The notes: generated by a model not told the origin, from the sequence alone. A DNA stretch of 29,756 nt from Desulfuromonas sp. (GCA_002869605.1 PKUI01000088.1:1-29756), one strand, 5' to 3'. Numbered from the stretch's first letter, positions 9,957 to 17,263 are shown. Numbers and translations: made by a program.

Positions 9957-10035
9957 CTCACGCAAAGCCGCAAAGACGCTAAGGCAGACCACTGAATCTT
10001 AAGGTTTCTTTGCGGCCTTTGCGACATTGCGTGAG
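9957..10035. repeat. 79-base inverted-repeat element (CTCACGCAA ends)
   Basis: CTCACGCAA (9957-9965) is mirrored by TTGCGTGAG (10027-10035). Just inside, CGCAAAGCCGCAAAGA is mirrored by TCTTTGCGGCCTTTGCG with a single extra base. The 79-base unit folds into one long imperfect hairpin. From memory, similar elements built on CGCAAAG units are scattered between genes in related genomes, but I cannot confirm that here. Confidence 0.65.
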
Positions 10036-10072
10036 CCATCGACCCTGTAGGTTTTTCAAGATTCAACGTATT

Positions 10073-10108
10073 GCCCAAGCCAGACAGACTGCCTGGCTTG
10101 GGCTTTTT
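10073..10108 (+). terminator. Intrinsic terminator for the plus-strand unit ending with the CDF gene
   Basis: GCCCAAGCCAG (10073-10083) pairs perfectly with CTGGCTTGGGC (10093-10103) across a 9-base loop, followed by TTTTT. The T-tract is on the plus strand only. It lies 224 bases after the CDF stop and is the first strong terminator downstream. Confidence 0.75.
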
Positions 10109-10160
10109 ATATCCAGCCTCCCATATCGATACCGAGGCTTTCGGCGACCTTGACTAGCTT
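10107..10160 (-). pseudogene. Remnant of a second phosphofructokinase gene (3' end only)
   Basis: Read on the minus strand, 10160-10107 encodes KLVKVAESLGIDMGGWI and a TAA stop. The intact pfkA product ends ELVNVAESLGIGMGR. By eye, 11 of 15 residues and 34 of 45 bases match, and 8 of the 11 base differences fall at third codon positions. That pattern suggests descent from a once-functional paralogue rather than a recent copy. Homology stops at 10160, next to the second hairpin of repeat copy 2 (10163-10180), as if the repeat replaced or interrupted the rest of the gene. It is too short for function. Confidence 0.65.
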
Positions 10161-10162
10161 CC

Positions 10163-10217
10163 TGCCGGGGGCGCACGGCATGCGCCTGACTTTTCTTGCT
10201 CGTCCAAGAAAAGTCAG
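10163..10217 (-). repeat. Two-hairpin repeat, copy 2
   Basis: In minus orientation the first hairpin has the 13-bp stem CTGACTTTTCTTG/CAAGAAAAGTCAG (10217-10205 with 10198-10186) and a 6-base loop. After five bases comes a second hairpin, TGCCG/CGGCA (arms 10180-10176 and 10167-10163). The pyrimidine-rich lead-in TCCTTCTTTTG matches copy 1. It abuts the pfkA remnant. Confidence 0.85.
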
Positions 10218-10347
10218 CAAAAGAAGGACATCCCGGCACTCGGTGACTGCACACGGGGCCCCGTAACGGCCGTGGAACAGGCAAAAACTTTTAGATCAAG
10301 AAAGCCTTTGACCTCCCTTCCCCCTGGCGCAGCGCCGGGGGAGGTTG

Positions 10348-10429
10348 GATTAAAATCGAAACAGCCGGGCAACCTGTTTGAGGCCGCGTGATTTTTACGT
10401 GGGCGAGTTTTGCCCGGCCGATTTTAATC
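10348..10429. repeat. Long imperfect palindrome beside repeat copy 3
   Basis: GATTAAAATCG (10348-10358) and GCCGGGCAA (10364-10372) on the left are mirrored by TTGCCCGGC (10410-10418) and CGATTTTAATC (10419-10429) on the right. The left arm has a 5-base bulge (AAACA) and the loop is 37 bases. The inner segment includes CCTGTTTGAGGCCGCG. It may form the upstream part of a larger repeat unit that includes copy 3 at 10486. Confidence 0.75.
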
Positions 10430-10485
10430 TTACCGGACCCGGGGACCGGTTTTATCCGGCGCGGAGAGTGGGGCGCCTTTTTCTG

Positions 10486-10542
10486 CTTACTCTTTTGTGG
10501 CGTAACAAAAGAGTAAGGCGGCGTACGGGGCCGCGACCCCGT
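10486..10542 (+). repeat. Two-hairpin repeat, copy 3
   Basis: The first hairpin is CTTACTCTTTTGT (10486-10498), loop GGCGTA, ACAAAAGAGTAAG (10505-10517). Spacer GCGGCGT is followed by a second hairpin, ACGGGG (10525-10530), 6-base loop, CCCCGT (10537-10542). Relative to copy 1, every stem difference is matched by the complementary change on the other arm. Confidence 0.87.
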
Positions 10543-10560
10543 GATTCTAGAAATAATTAC

Positions 10561-10595
10561 TAAAAAACCCTCAGCAAAATTATTACTGAGGGTTT
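10561..10595 (-). terminator. Intrinsic terminator of the phosphoesterase-to-pfkA operon
   Basis: On the minus strand AAACCCTCAG (10595-10586) pairs with CTGAGGGTTT (10574-10565) across an 11-base AT-rich loop, and the 3' arm runs into a tract of six T residues (10567-10562). It lies 78 bases after the pfkA stop. Confidence 0.85.
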
Positions 10596-10672
10596 GAAGT
10601 TAAAAACAAATCTCTATTGAATCGTATGACCAATAAACCGGCTGCGTATCAAATCACAGCTCATCAACCTGT

Positions 10673-11764
10673 TCAGCGCCCCATGCCGATACCGAGACTC
10701 TCAGCCACATTGACCAGCTCCCCTTCGGGGTCGACCAGGTTGAGTTTACCGACCGCGTCGATCAGCGGTACCGACACGACCGAAGTCCCGTGCAGGGCGA
10801 CCATCTGCTGCCAGCAACCGCTGGCGACCATCGCCATCGCCTTGACGCCAAAACGGGTACCGAGCAGTCGATCTGTATGGCTCGGTGAACCGCCGCGCTG
10901 GACATGGCCGAGCACGACCACCCGGGTTTCCATATCGAGGCACTGTTCGAGCTCCGACGCCACCTGATGCGCCACGCCACCGAGCCGGGCGACCCCGAGG
11001 TTCTCGACCGCGTCCGCCTGCAGAGTCTGTCCCCCGCCATCCGGAGCCGCCCCTTCGGCAACCACCACGATCGAAAAACGGCTACCGCGCTCACTGCGCT
11101 GCTTGATCGACTGGCAGACCGTATCAATTCGGTAAGGAATTTCGGGAATCAGGATCACATCGGCAGAGCCGGCGATCCCCGATTCGAGGGCAATCCACCC
11201 GGCATCCCGTCCCATGACCTCCACAACGATGACGCGGTGATGGCTCTCCGCGGTGGTATGCAGACGATCTAGCGCCTCGGTCACCACAGACACCGCCGTA
11301 TGATAACCGAAGGTCACATCGGTCGCCGAAAGGTCATTGTCGATGGTCTTCGGCACACCGATGACCGGCACCCCTTTTTCTCCAAGCTGGTGGGCGATTT
11401 TCAGGGTCCCGTCGCCACCGATGGCGATCAGTGCCGAGACTCCAAGCTCTGAGAAATGCTCGAGCACCTGATCCGAGACATCCTCGAGAACCACCTCACC
11501 ATCCCGCTGTACCGGGTACTGGAACGGGTTGCCACGGTTACTGGTACCGAGGATCGTTCCACCGCGCGGCAGAATCCCCCGTACATCCTCGAGCCCCAGG
11601 GGGCGCACCCGAGGTTTCCCTACCAGCCCATCGAAGCCATCCTCAATGCCGATGACCTTCCACTCGTAGTCAAGAACCGCGGTGCGCACAATACCGCGAA
11701 TAACCGCGTTGAGCCCGGGGCAGTCGCCCCCCCCAGTCAGAATTGCAACGGTATTAACCGTCAT
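10673..11764 (-). CDS. pfkA: 6-phosphofructokinase (group III type)
   Basis: Phosphorylates fructose 6-phosphate to the 1,6-bisphosphate, the committed step of glycolysis; 363 residues. The start chosen is the ATG at 11764, which has GGAGGTGACG directly upstream and gives the usual N-terminus with GGGDCPGLNAVIRG. An upstream in-frame extension to 11863 lies inside the ROK gene and is not needed. Motifs are GGDGT (116-120), PKTIDND (138-144, catalytic Asp142) and MGRDAGW (184-190). Gly in GGDGT is the ATP-type residue, whereas Lys in PKTIDND is typical of pyrophosphate enzymes. Enzymes with this Gly/Lys pair, such as the trypanosomal one, use ATP, so ATP is the better guess. The gene overlaps the ROK kinase gene by 11 bases and ends the operon. 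Confidence 0.93.
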   Translation of the reverse strand: MTVNTVAILTGGGDCPGLNAVIRGIVRTAVLDYEWKVIGIEDGFDGLVGKPRVRPLGLEDVRGILPRGGTILGTSNRGNPFQYPVQRDGEVVLEDVSDQVLEHFSELGVSALIAIGGDGTLKIAHQLGEKGVPVIGVPKTIDNDLSATDVTFGYHTAVSVVTEALDRLHTTAESHHRVIVVEVMGRDAGWIALESGIAGSADVILIPEIPYRIDTVCQSIKQRSERGSRFSIVVVAEGAAPDGGGQTLQADAVENLGVARLGGVAHQVASELEQCLDMETRVVVLGHVQRGGSPSHTDRLLGTRFGVKAMAMVASGCWQQMVALHGTSVVSVPLIDAVGKLNLVDPEGELVNVAESLGIGMGR

Positions 11765-12716
11765 CGTCACCTCCAGCATAGTGTGCAGCGCCAACCAGGC
11801 CCGCGTCATCGCCAAGTTGTGCCAGCCTGATCTTGAATCGATGCGCCGCAACATCGAAAGCACGGCGATACAGCTCCCGCTCCAGTGACGGACGCATCAA
11901 ATCGAGCGACGGCGCAACTCCGCCACCAACCACCACCCCTTCGAGGTTAAGCAGGTTCACAGCCACGCCGCCCAGCATCTGGCCAAGCTTACGCCCTGCC
12001 TCGGCATAAGCGGCACAGGCCACGTTGTCACCCTGGATGGCCGCTTCGGCCACCGCCGCGCTGGTCAGGCCGTGCGCATCGATTTGGTTCAGCAGCGAAG
12101 AAGCTTCCTGAGCAAGCAGCTCACGTGCCGTCAGCACGATGCCTGTCGCCGAAGCGTACTGTTCGAGACAACCGTGGCTGCCACAGCCGCACTTGCGCCC
12201 GAAAGGCTCTACGGTCACGTGCCCGACCTCCCCGGCTACGCCGTCGCAGCCGCGCCAGAGGTTTCCTGAGAGGATCAGCGCCCCGCCGACCCCGGTGCCG
12301 AGGGTGAGCATAAGAAACGAGGTGAGATCGGCACCGGCACCGAAACGGGCCTCGCCGAGGGCCGCAGCGTCGGCGTCGTTGCATACGCTGACCGGAAGAC
12401 CGACGACTTCGGCCAGTCGCGTCCCCAGATCGGCGCCGTTGAGACCGGGAATATTGGGGGCGGTAACGATGACCCCGCGATGATCGAGAAGTGCCGGGAC
12501 CCCGACACCAACCCCACCCAGCTGCAGCTCAGCATCGGCAGCCTGCGCGACAAGGAGCCCGACCAGCTCCTGAAGCGTGTCGATAAGGGTCGTAATCGAA
12601 AGTTGACGGGAAGAGGTGCGGCTGTGACGATAAAGGACCTCACCGGTCATGGAGACGAGGGCCGCGCGCAGGTGCGTGCCGCCGAGGTCGATACCGATGT
12701 GAGCCTGAGTCGTCAT
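11754..12716 (-). CDS. ROK-family glucokinase
   Basis: Probable ATP-dependent glucokinase of 320 residues, producing glucose 6-phosphate in the cytoplasm. The ATP-binding motif DLGGTHLRAALV is at residues 10-21, the catalytic Asp114 is in CNDADAAALGE, and a second phosphate-binding motif GTGVGG is at 140-145. The sugar-binding and ROK signature includes AGEVGH (161-166). The zinc site is CGCGSHGCLEQ, with Cys176, Cys178 and Cys183 plus His166. There is no N-terminal helix-turn-helix, so it is a kinase and not a NagC-type repressor. The ATG lies 3 bases after exbD and the 3' end overlaps pfkA, placing two consecutive hexose-phosphorylating enzymes together. Fructose or another hexose cannot be excluded as substrate. 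Confidence 0.9.
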   Translation of the reverse strand: MTTQAHIGIDLGGTHLRAALVSMTGEVLYRHSRTSSRQLSITTLIDTLQELVGLLVAQAADAELQLGGVGVGVPALLDHRGVIVTAPNIPGLNGADLGTRLAEVVGLPVSVCNDADAAALGEARFGAGADLTSFLMLTLGTGVGGALILSGNLWRGCDGVAGEVGHVTVEPFGRKCGCGSHGCLEQYASATGIVLTARELLAQEASSLLNQIDAHGLTSAAVAEAAIQGDNVACAAYAEAGRKLGQMLGGVAVNLLNLEGVVVGGGVAPSLDLMRPSLERELYRRAFDVAAHRFKIRLAQLGDDAGLVGAAHYAGGDDDG

Positions 12717-12719
12717 CGT

Positions 12720-13124
12720 CTATTTCCGGGGATCGGTGGCGATCGCAAGTTTGACAAACCCACGCGCCCTGGCCATGTCCATGAGCGTCACCACCCGGCC
12801 ATGCTTGGCGCTCTCGTCTGCGAGCAGGATGAAGGTCATCCCGGCGGCACGACCGCTGTAGGTGTCGAGCGTGTTGGCAAACTCATCGAGGGTAAAGAGT
12901 TTGTCCTTGATAAAGATCTCCCCCTGTCGATTGACCTGAACCCGCAGCTCCTTCGGCTCACGGTCGATGGGACGGGCATCAGCATCGGGAAGCTTGATCG
13001 ACATCCCGGAGGTTTCGACGAACGTGGTCGAGATCATGAAAAAGATCAGTAGCAAAAACACCACGTCGATCATCGGGGTCAAGTCAGGCCTGACCTCTTC
13101 GCGTCGTTTGCGGCGAAAGGCCAT
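12720..13124 (-). CDS. exbD: ExbD/TolR-family biopolymer transport protein
   Basis: A 134-residue inner-membrane component of a proton-driven ExbB-ExbD motor. A basic cytoplasmic N-terminus ([10 protein letters not shown]) precedes one membrane segment (about residues 18-36). The essential Asp20, in [17 protein letters not shown], matches Asp25 of E. coli ExbD. A periplasmic domain of about 95 residues follows, with the usual DxxGxI-like strand ([11 protein letters not shown]). It starts 3 bases after exbB. No TonB, TolA or outer-membrane receptor gene is in this operon, so the energised partner is unknown. TolR is the alternative name; the sequence alone does not settle it. Confidence 0.9.
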   Translation of the reverse strand: MAFRRKRREEVRPDLTPMIDVVFLLLIFFMISTTFVETSGMSIKLPDADARPIDREPKELRVQVNRQGEIFIKDKLFTLDEFANTLDTYSGRAAGMTFILLADESAKHGRVVTLMDMARARGFVKLAIATDPRK

Positions 13125-13127
13125 ACG

Positions 13128-13727
13128 CTATTCTCCCAGGATGTTAACCAGGTGCAGGGAGTGCTCCTCCATCTCGAGCACCAGGGCATCGGCACGACTG
13201 GTCAGGTAGCGGTGCAGCAGGATGGTCGGGATGGCGACCGCCATTCCGGTCGCGGTGGTGATCAACGCCTCCGAAATCCCTCCGCCCAGGGTCGCCGGTG
13301 TCCCGACGCCGGCCAGGGCAATAACATTGAAAGCCTTGATCATACCGAGCACCGTACCGAGAAGCCCCAGCAAAGGCGAAATCGTAGCGATGGTGGCCAT
13401 CAGGCCCAGGTAACGTTCCACAGGCGCCGCCTCACGACTCCCCACCTCCTCGACCAGCACCTTGAGATGCTCGCGAGTCTTACCGGAAGCACGCAACGCG
13501 GTCGCGAAAATGCGGGCCAAAGGCGAGATTTCGCGGTCGCAGACCGCCAGGGCTTCATCGATCCGCTGATTGCTCACCAACGATTCAACTTCACGCACGA
13601 GAGGTCTGACGCTGCGTTGCAGGCGTAGATAGGTAAAAAATCGTTCGCAGAAAATCGCCAAGGCGAGAATCGAGCAGATGAAGATCGGGTACATGAGTAC
13701 CCCACCCTTTAAAAACAGTTGCATCAT
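13128..13727 (-). CDS. exbB: ExbB/TolQ/MotA-family proton channel protein
   Basis: A 199-residue inner-membrane protein that forms the pentameric proton channel with ExbD. The first membrane segment is at about residues 10-30 (MYPIFICSILALAIFCERF). A large cytoplasmic loop follows, then two segments at about 106-130 and 148-172. The family signature is visible in LGLMATIATISPLLGLLGTVLGMI and in the GGGISEALITTATGMAVAIPT region. The start overlaps the stop of the LapA-like gene by 4 bases (ATGA) and the stop is 3 bases before exbD, so the pair is tightly coupled. Confidence 0.92.
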   Translation of the reverse strand: MMQLFLKGGVLMYPIFICSILALAIFCERFFTYLRLQRSVRPLVREVESLVSNQRIDEALAVCDREISPLARIFATALRASGKTREHLKVLVEEVGSREAAPVERYLGLMATIATISPLLGLLGTVLGMIKAFNVIALAGVGTPATLGGGISEALITTATGMAVAIPTILLHRYLTSRADALVLEMEEHSLHLVNILGE

Positions 13728-14035
13728 TGGTCCAGTTCGTCCTTTCCGGAAGTGGTCTCTTGCGGCGTCTCGACAGGTGTCTTCGGCGGCCGCACGGTTT
13801 CGGGCATTTTCCCCAGGACTTGGCTCCCCGTGGTACGCCGCATGCGTAACAGCAAACCAAGCAGCAGCGTAAACAGGATGCCCGACAGGAAAAAAACCGC
13901 CGCCACCAGCGACAACGAAATCCCGGAGGTTTCCCAGACCAGGAAACGGAGGGTCACAGGAGAGGTGTTGCCCGCGACAAACGCCAGCACCGCCACCAGC
14001 AGCGTCATTGCAAAGACCAGCTTGAAATATCTCAT
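13724..14035 (-). CDS. LapA-domain (DUF1049) small membrane protein
   Basis: A 103-residue inner-membrane protein with two hydrophobic segments (about residues 7-23 and 38-62) separated by GNTSPVTLRFLVWETSGISLS. That spacer is the recognisable core of the lipopolysaccharide-assembly protein A (LapA/YciS) family. A cytoplasmic Pro/Thr/Glu-rich tail follows (65-103) and looks disordered. In E. coli, LapA works with LapB in controlling LPS synthesis; this one lacks a neighbouring lapB. It lies between the phosphoesterase gene (10-base gap) and exbB (4-base overlap), so it is part of the operon. Confidence 0.8.
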   Translation of the reverse strand: MRYFKLVFAMTLLVAVLAFVAGNTSPVTLRFLVWETSGISLSLVAAVFFLSGILFTLLLGLLLRMRRTTGSQVLGKMPETVRPPKTPVETPQETTSGKDELDQ

Positions 14036-14045
14036 GAAAACTCCG

Positions 14046-14531
14046 TCAGTCGAGATTTATAATGCGCCCGGAAACGTGTTCGCCGACATCAAGCAGACCT
14101 ACGGTGTGATGCCGTTCGTCGCGACGGTCGGCGGCACTGCCGGGATTGAACAGTAACATACCGGCATGGTGCAGACAGAGCGGGCGATGGCTGTGACCGA
14201 AGACCAGCGCATCGAGCGGCTCGTCGCCGAACTCCTTGAGCAGACGCATTTCGAGACCACCCGGCGGGCCCCAGCCATGAATCAACCCGATCCGTTTTCC
14301 ACCGGCCGCGACAACCCTCCGCGCAGGCAAGCCGCTACTTGCGTCCATGTTCCCACGCACAGCGTAGACCGGACACGTCGTCACCGCGGCGAGGATTTCA
14401 TCGCGCACCAGGTCACCGGCATGCAGCAGCATGTCGACCCCGGACAACGGACCCGACATGAGATCGTGCATGAAGGCCATGCCTTGGCCGATATCATTAA
14501 AATGTGTATCTGAGATAACCCCGATTTTCAT
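14046..14531 (-). CDS. YfcE/MJ0936-family metallophosphoesterase
   Basis: A 161-residue cytoplasmic phosphodiesterase of the calcineurin-like fold. Metal-binding residues are all present: Asp8 and His10 (SDTH), Asp40 (HAGD), Asn61 (RGNMD), His85 (LIHG), and His113 and His115 (FGHSH). FNPGSA, typical of the YfcE group, follows at about 129-134. The natural substrate is unknown for most family members. The ATG is preceded by AAAGGT. It is the first gene of the operon that continues into the LapA-like gene, exbBD, glucokinase and pfkA, with a good promoter just upstream. Confidence 0.9.
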   Translation of the reverse strand: MKIGVISDTHFNDIGQGMAFMHDLMSGPLSGVDMLLHAGDLVRDEILAAVTTCPVYAVRGNMDASSGLPARRVVAAGGKRIGLIHGWGPPGGLEMRLLKEFGDEPLDALVFGHSHRPLCLHHAGMLLFNPGSAADRRDERHHTVGLLDVGEHVSGRIINLD

Positions 14532-14551
14532 AGCGCACCTTTAGCTTATGT

Positions 14552-14580
14552 CTTTTACCGCGCACCTTCAATGACGTCAA
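14552..14580 (-). promoter_or_regulatory. Promoter of the phosphoesterase-exbBD-pfkA operon
   Basis: On the minus strand TTGACG (14580-14575) and TAAAAG (14557-14552) are separated by 17 bases. The -35 box overlaps the 8-base palindrome TGACGTCA (14572-14579), a possible operator. The implied leader is only about 14 bases. Confidence 0.5.
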
Positions 14581-14785
14581 TGATATCAAGAAGTTTTTTA
14601 AGTGGCCGAAACTCGCCATTAACGACCAAAGATGATAGATACGCGAAAATTGTAATCGTGTGCTGGATGGATAAGATCGTGGAATCTCAACAGATTAAAT
14701 AAAACTTTCAGATGATTGCATTTGGCATCGTGGTTGCTAGATTTATACATAGTCTCCGCCTACCATATATGGAACAGGGATTATC

Positions 14786-14814
14786 TTGACTCTGGCTAGG
14801 CATTCAGCTACAAC
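14786..14814 (+). promoter_or_regulatory. Promoter of the malic enzyme gene
   Basis: TTGACT (14786-14791) and TACAAC (14809-14814) are separated by 17 bases, giving a leader of about 120 bases. The ACTCTGG/CCAGAGT inverted repeat straddles the -10 box and the start site and could be a regulator site. Confidence 0.5.
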
Positions 14815-14940
14815 TTTTTCAATTTAACCAGAGTAAACTTTTTAACTCAAATTAAATGCACTGTCAGCTTGCTGCACCAATGCATCTCCCGTGCGGCATA
14901 CCCTCAGGCGCGTCAGTGAACTAACCATGGGAGGAAATGA

Positions 14941-17199
14941 ATGTCGGACAAACGACAAGAAGCGCTCGATTACCACAGTAAAGGTCGCAAAGGTAAGATC
15001 GAAGTCATCACCACCAAGCCGTGTGCCACCAGCCGCGACCTATCGCTCGCTTACAGCCCGGGCGTCGCCGAGCCATGCCTTGAAATCGAAAAGAACCCCA
15101 ATGACGCGTACAAATACACCGCCAAGGGGAATCTCGTCGCTGTCGTTTCCAACGGCACCGCTGTCCTCGGTCTCGGTGACATCGGGGCCCTCGCGGGCAA
15201 GCCGGTCATGGAGGGTAAAGGTGTGCTGTTCAAGAGTTTTGCCGACGTCGACGTCTTCGACATCGAACTCGACACCAAAGACTCCGATGAAATCATCCGC
15301 ACCGTTAAACTGCTTGAGCCGACCTTCGGTGGCATCAACCTCGAGGACATCAAGGGGCCCGAGTGCTTCTACATCGAGGAAGAGCTTAAGAAGATCATGA
15401 ACATCCCGGTCTTCCACGACGACCAGCATGGCACCGCGATCATCTCCGCTGCCGGCATGATCAATGCCCTCGAAATCGTCGGCAAAAAAGTAGAAGACGC
15501 CAAGATCGTCGTCAACGGTGCCGGCGCCGCAGGCATCGCCTGCGCTAATCTCGCCATCACCATGGGAATCGACAAGAACAACGTCATCCTCTGCGACACC
15601 AAGGGAGTCATCTACAAGGGGCGTACAGAGGGCATGAACGAGTACAAGTCGCGTCTCGCCGCCGAGACCGACGCCCGCACCCTCGAAGACGCCATGGTCG
15701 AAGCCGACATCTTCTTCGGCGTCTCGGCCAAGGGAGCGCTCACCCCGACCATGCTCAAGAGCATGGCCAAGGACCCGATCGTCTTCGCCATGGCCAACCC
15801 CGACCCGGAGATCACCCCTCCCGAGGCCAAGGCGGTGCGCGACGACGTGATCATCGGCACCGGGCGCTCCGATTACAACAACCAGGTCAACAACGTGCTC
15901 TGCTTCCCGTTCCTTTTCCGCGGCGCACTCGATACCCACGCCAGCGCCATCAACGACGAAATGAAACTTGCCGCGGTACGGGCACTGGCAGAACTGGCCA
16001 AGGAAGACGTGCCGGACTCGGTACGTCGCGCCTACGGTGGTGAAGTGATCAGCTTCGGCCGCGAGTACTTGATCCCGAAGCCGTTCGACCCGCGGGTACT
16101 GCTGCATGTAGCACCGGCCGTGGCCCAGGCAGCCATGGACAGCGGTGTAGCCCGTCGCCCGATTCAGGACATGGATAAATACAAGGAACAGCTCGAGGCC
16201 CTGCAGGGCCGCTCCAAAGAGATCATGCGCACCCTGATCAACAAGGCCAAGGCGGCACCCAAGCGGATCGTTTTCCCCGAAGGGGAAGAGGAGAAGATTC
16301 TGCGCGCCGCGCACCTGCTGGTGGATGAAGGAATCGCCCAGCCGATCCTGCTCGGTGACAAGAACGAGATCGAGAACAAGGCCAAGGAACTCAATGTCGA
16401 CCTGGCCAATATCACCATCATCGACCCGGCCAACAGCGACAAGACCGAAACCTATACCGATGCGATCTTCAAGTTGCGTCAGCGCAAAGGAGTCACGTTG
16501 GCCGAAGCGCGTCGTCTAATCCGCAAGAACCGCAACTACTACGGTGCCATGATGGTCAGCGAGGGGGACGCCGACGCGCTGCTCTCCGGCATCAATCATC
16601 ACTACCCCGAGACCATCCGTCCGGCGCTCGAGGTCATCGGCAAAAAGAAAGGGCTCTCCAAGGTCCATGGTGCCTACATGATGGTCACCAAGAAAGAGGT
16701 CGCGTTCTTTGCCGACACCACCGTCAACATCGAGCCTACCGCCGAGGAGCTAGCCGAGACAGCCATCCTCACCGCCGAGCGCGCTCGCCACTTCGACATC
16801 GAGCCGAAGGTCGCCATGCTCTCCTTCTCGAACTTCGGCAGCGCCGACCATCCGCTGACCTACAAAGTCATGCGCGCCACCGCGATGGTCAAGGAGCGCG
16901 AGCCGGAGCTGGTGATTGACGGCGAACTGCAGGCCAACGTCGCCCTCGACCCTGAGCTGGTTGAGAAGCAGTACCCTTTCTCGTCGCTCAAGGGGGATGC
17001 CAACTGCTTCGTCTTCCCCGACCTGCAATCGGGCAACATCAGCTACAAGCTGCTGCACAAGCTCGGCGGCGCCGACACCGTCGGACCGATCCTGATGGGC
17101 ATGAAAAAACCGGTTCACGTACTTCAACGTGGCGACGATGTCTCCGACATCGTCAACATGGCCGCAGTAGCGGTCGTTGACTGCCAGGAACAACACTGA
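14941..17199 (+). CDS. maeB: Malic enzyme fused to a phosphotransacetylase-like domain
   Basis: A 752-residue MaeB-type malic enzyme that oxidatively decarboxylates malate to pyruvate, linking the TCA cycle with gluconeogenesis or acetyl-CoA supply. The malic N-domain (about 15-145) contains [25 protein letters not shown] and [12 protein letters not shown]. The NAD(P)-binding domain (about 160-400) has HDDQHGTA and the dinucleotide motif [11 protein letters not shown] phosphotransacetylase-like domain follows from about 425 to the end ([17 protein letters not shown] at its start); in this family it is regulatory and usually inactive as an acetyltransferase. The ATG has GGGAGG six bases upstream. 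NAD versus NADP preference is not decided here. It stands alone between its promoter and a strong terminator. Confidence 0.94.
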   Translation: MSDKRQEALDYHSKGRKGKIEVITTKPCATSRDLSLAYSPGVAEPCLEIEKNPNDAYKYTAKGNLVAVVSNGTAVLGLGDIGALAGKPVMEGKGVLFKSFADVDVFDIELDTKDSDEIIRTVKLLEPTFGGINLEDIKGPECFYIEEELKKIMNIPVFHDDQHGTAIISAAGMINALEIVGKKVEDAKIVVNGAGAAGIACANLAITMGIDKNNVILCDTKGVIYKGRTEGMNEYKSRLAAETDARTLEDAMVEADIFFGVSAKGALTPTMLKSMAKDPIVFAMANPDPEITPPEAKAVRDDVIIGTGRSDYNNQVNNVLCFPFLFRGALDTHASAINDEMKLAAVRALAELAKEDVPDSVRRAYGGEVISFGREYLIPKPFDPRVLLHVAPAVAQAAMDSGVARRPIQDMDKYKEQLEALQGRSKEIMRTLINKAKAAPKRIVFPEGEEEKILRAAHLLVDEGIAQPILLGDKNEIENKAKELNVDLANITIIDPANSDKTETYTDAIFKLRQRKGVTLAEARRLIRKNRNYYGAMMVSEGDADALLSGINHHYPETIRPALEVIGKKKGLSKVHGAYMMVTKKEVAFFADTTVNIEPTAEELAETAILTAERARHFDIEPKVAMLSFSNFGSADHPLTYKVMRATAMVKEREPELVIDGELQANVALDPELVEKQYPFSSLKGDANCFVFPDLQSGNISYKLLHKLGGADTVGPILMGMKKPVHVLQRGDDVSDIVNMAAVAVVDCQEQH

Positions 17200-17230
17200 T
17201 CGACCCCGCAAGCTCAACCGTACCAACACG

Positions 17231-17263
17231 AACGGGGCAGCCACTGGCTGCCCCGTTATTTTT
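17231..17263 (+). terminator. Intrinsic terminator after maeB
   Basis: AACGGGGCAGCC (17231-17242) pairs perfectly with GGCTGCCCCGTT (17246-17257) across a 3-base loop, followed by ATTTTTA. It lies 31 bases after the maeB stop. Confidence 0.92.

Larger units (their letters stand above)
9850..10672. other. Gene-free repeat cluster between the CDF gene and pfkA
   Basis: This 823-base gap has no credible intact gene. In order it holds a small hairpin (9874-9894), a CTCACGCAA/TTGCGTGAG inverted repeat (9957-10035), a plus-strand terminator (10073-10108), a degenerate pfkA 3' fragment (10107-10160), two-hairpin repeat copies 2 and 3, a hairpin-forming C/G run (10320-10341), a long palindrome (10348-10429) and the pfkA terminator (10561-10595). 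It looks like a site where repetitive sequence has accumulated. Confidence 0.8.
14532..14940. other. AT-rich divergent intergenic region
   Basis: This 409-base gap separates the leftward phosphoesterase operon from the rightward malic enzyme gene and is clearly more AT-rich than its surroundings. It holds a minus-strand promoter (14552-14580), a plus-strand promoter (14786-14814) and a 7-bp inverted repeat, ACTCTGG (14789-14795) with CCAGAGT (14828-14834), flanking the latter's -10 box. I see no ORF, repeat copy or RNA gene in the remaining sequence (about 14600-14780). Confidence 0.7.

Noticed and set aside
10063..10284. 73-codon minus-strand frame in the repeat cluster
   Set aside because: It spans a terminator, the pfkA remnant in another frame and repeat copy 2, and has no coding signature.
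10163..10542. Repeat cluster as a CRISPR array
   Set aside because: Copies differ in orientation and sequence, spacing is irregular, there are no uniform spacers and no cas genes.
11764..11863. Longer N-terminus for phosphofructokinase
   Set aside because: The extension lies within the ROK gene and lacks a ribosome site, whereas the ATG at 11764 has GGAGG and gives the normal PFK N-terminus.
14581..14785. Possible small RNA in the AT-rich divergent region
   Set aside because: No stem-loop with T-tract or convincing promoter pair could be found there by eye.
15040..16314. Minus-strand open frame of 424 codons inside the malic enzyme gene
   Set aside because: It is an antisense shadow of maeB with low-complexity Asp/Gly/Val-rich translation and no ribosome site or family match.
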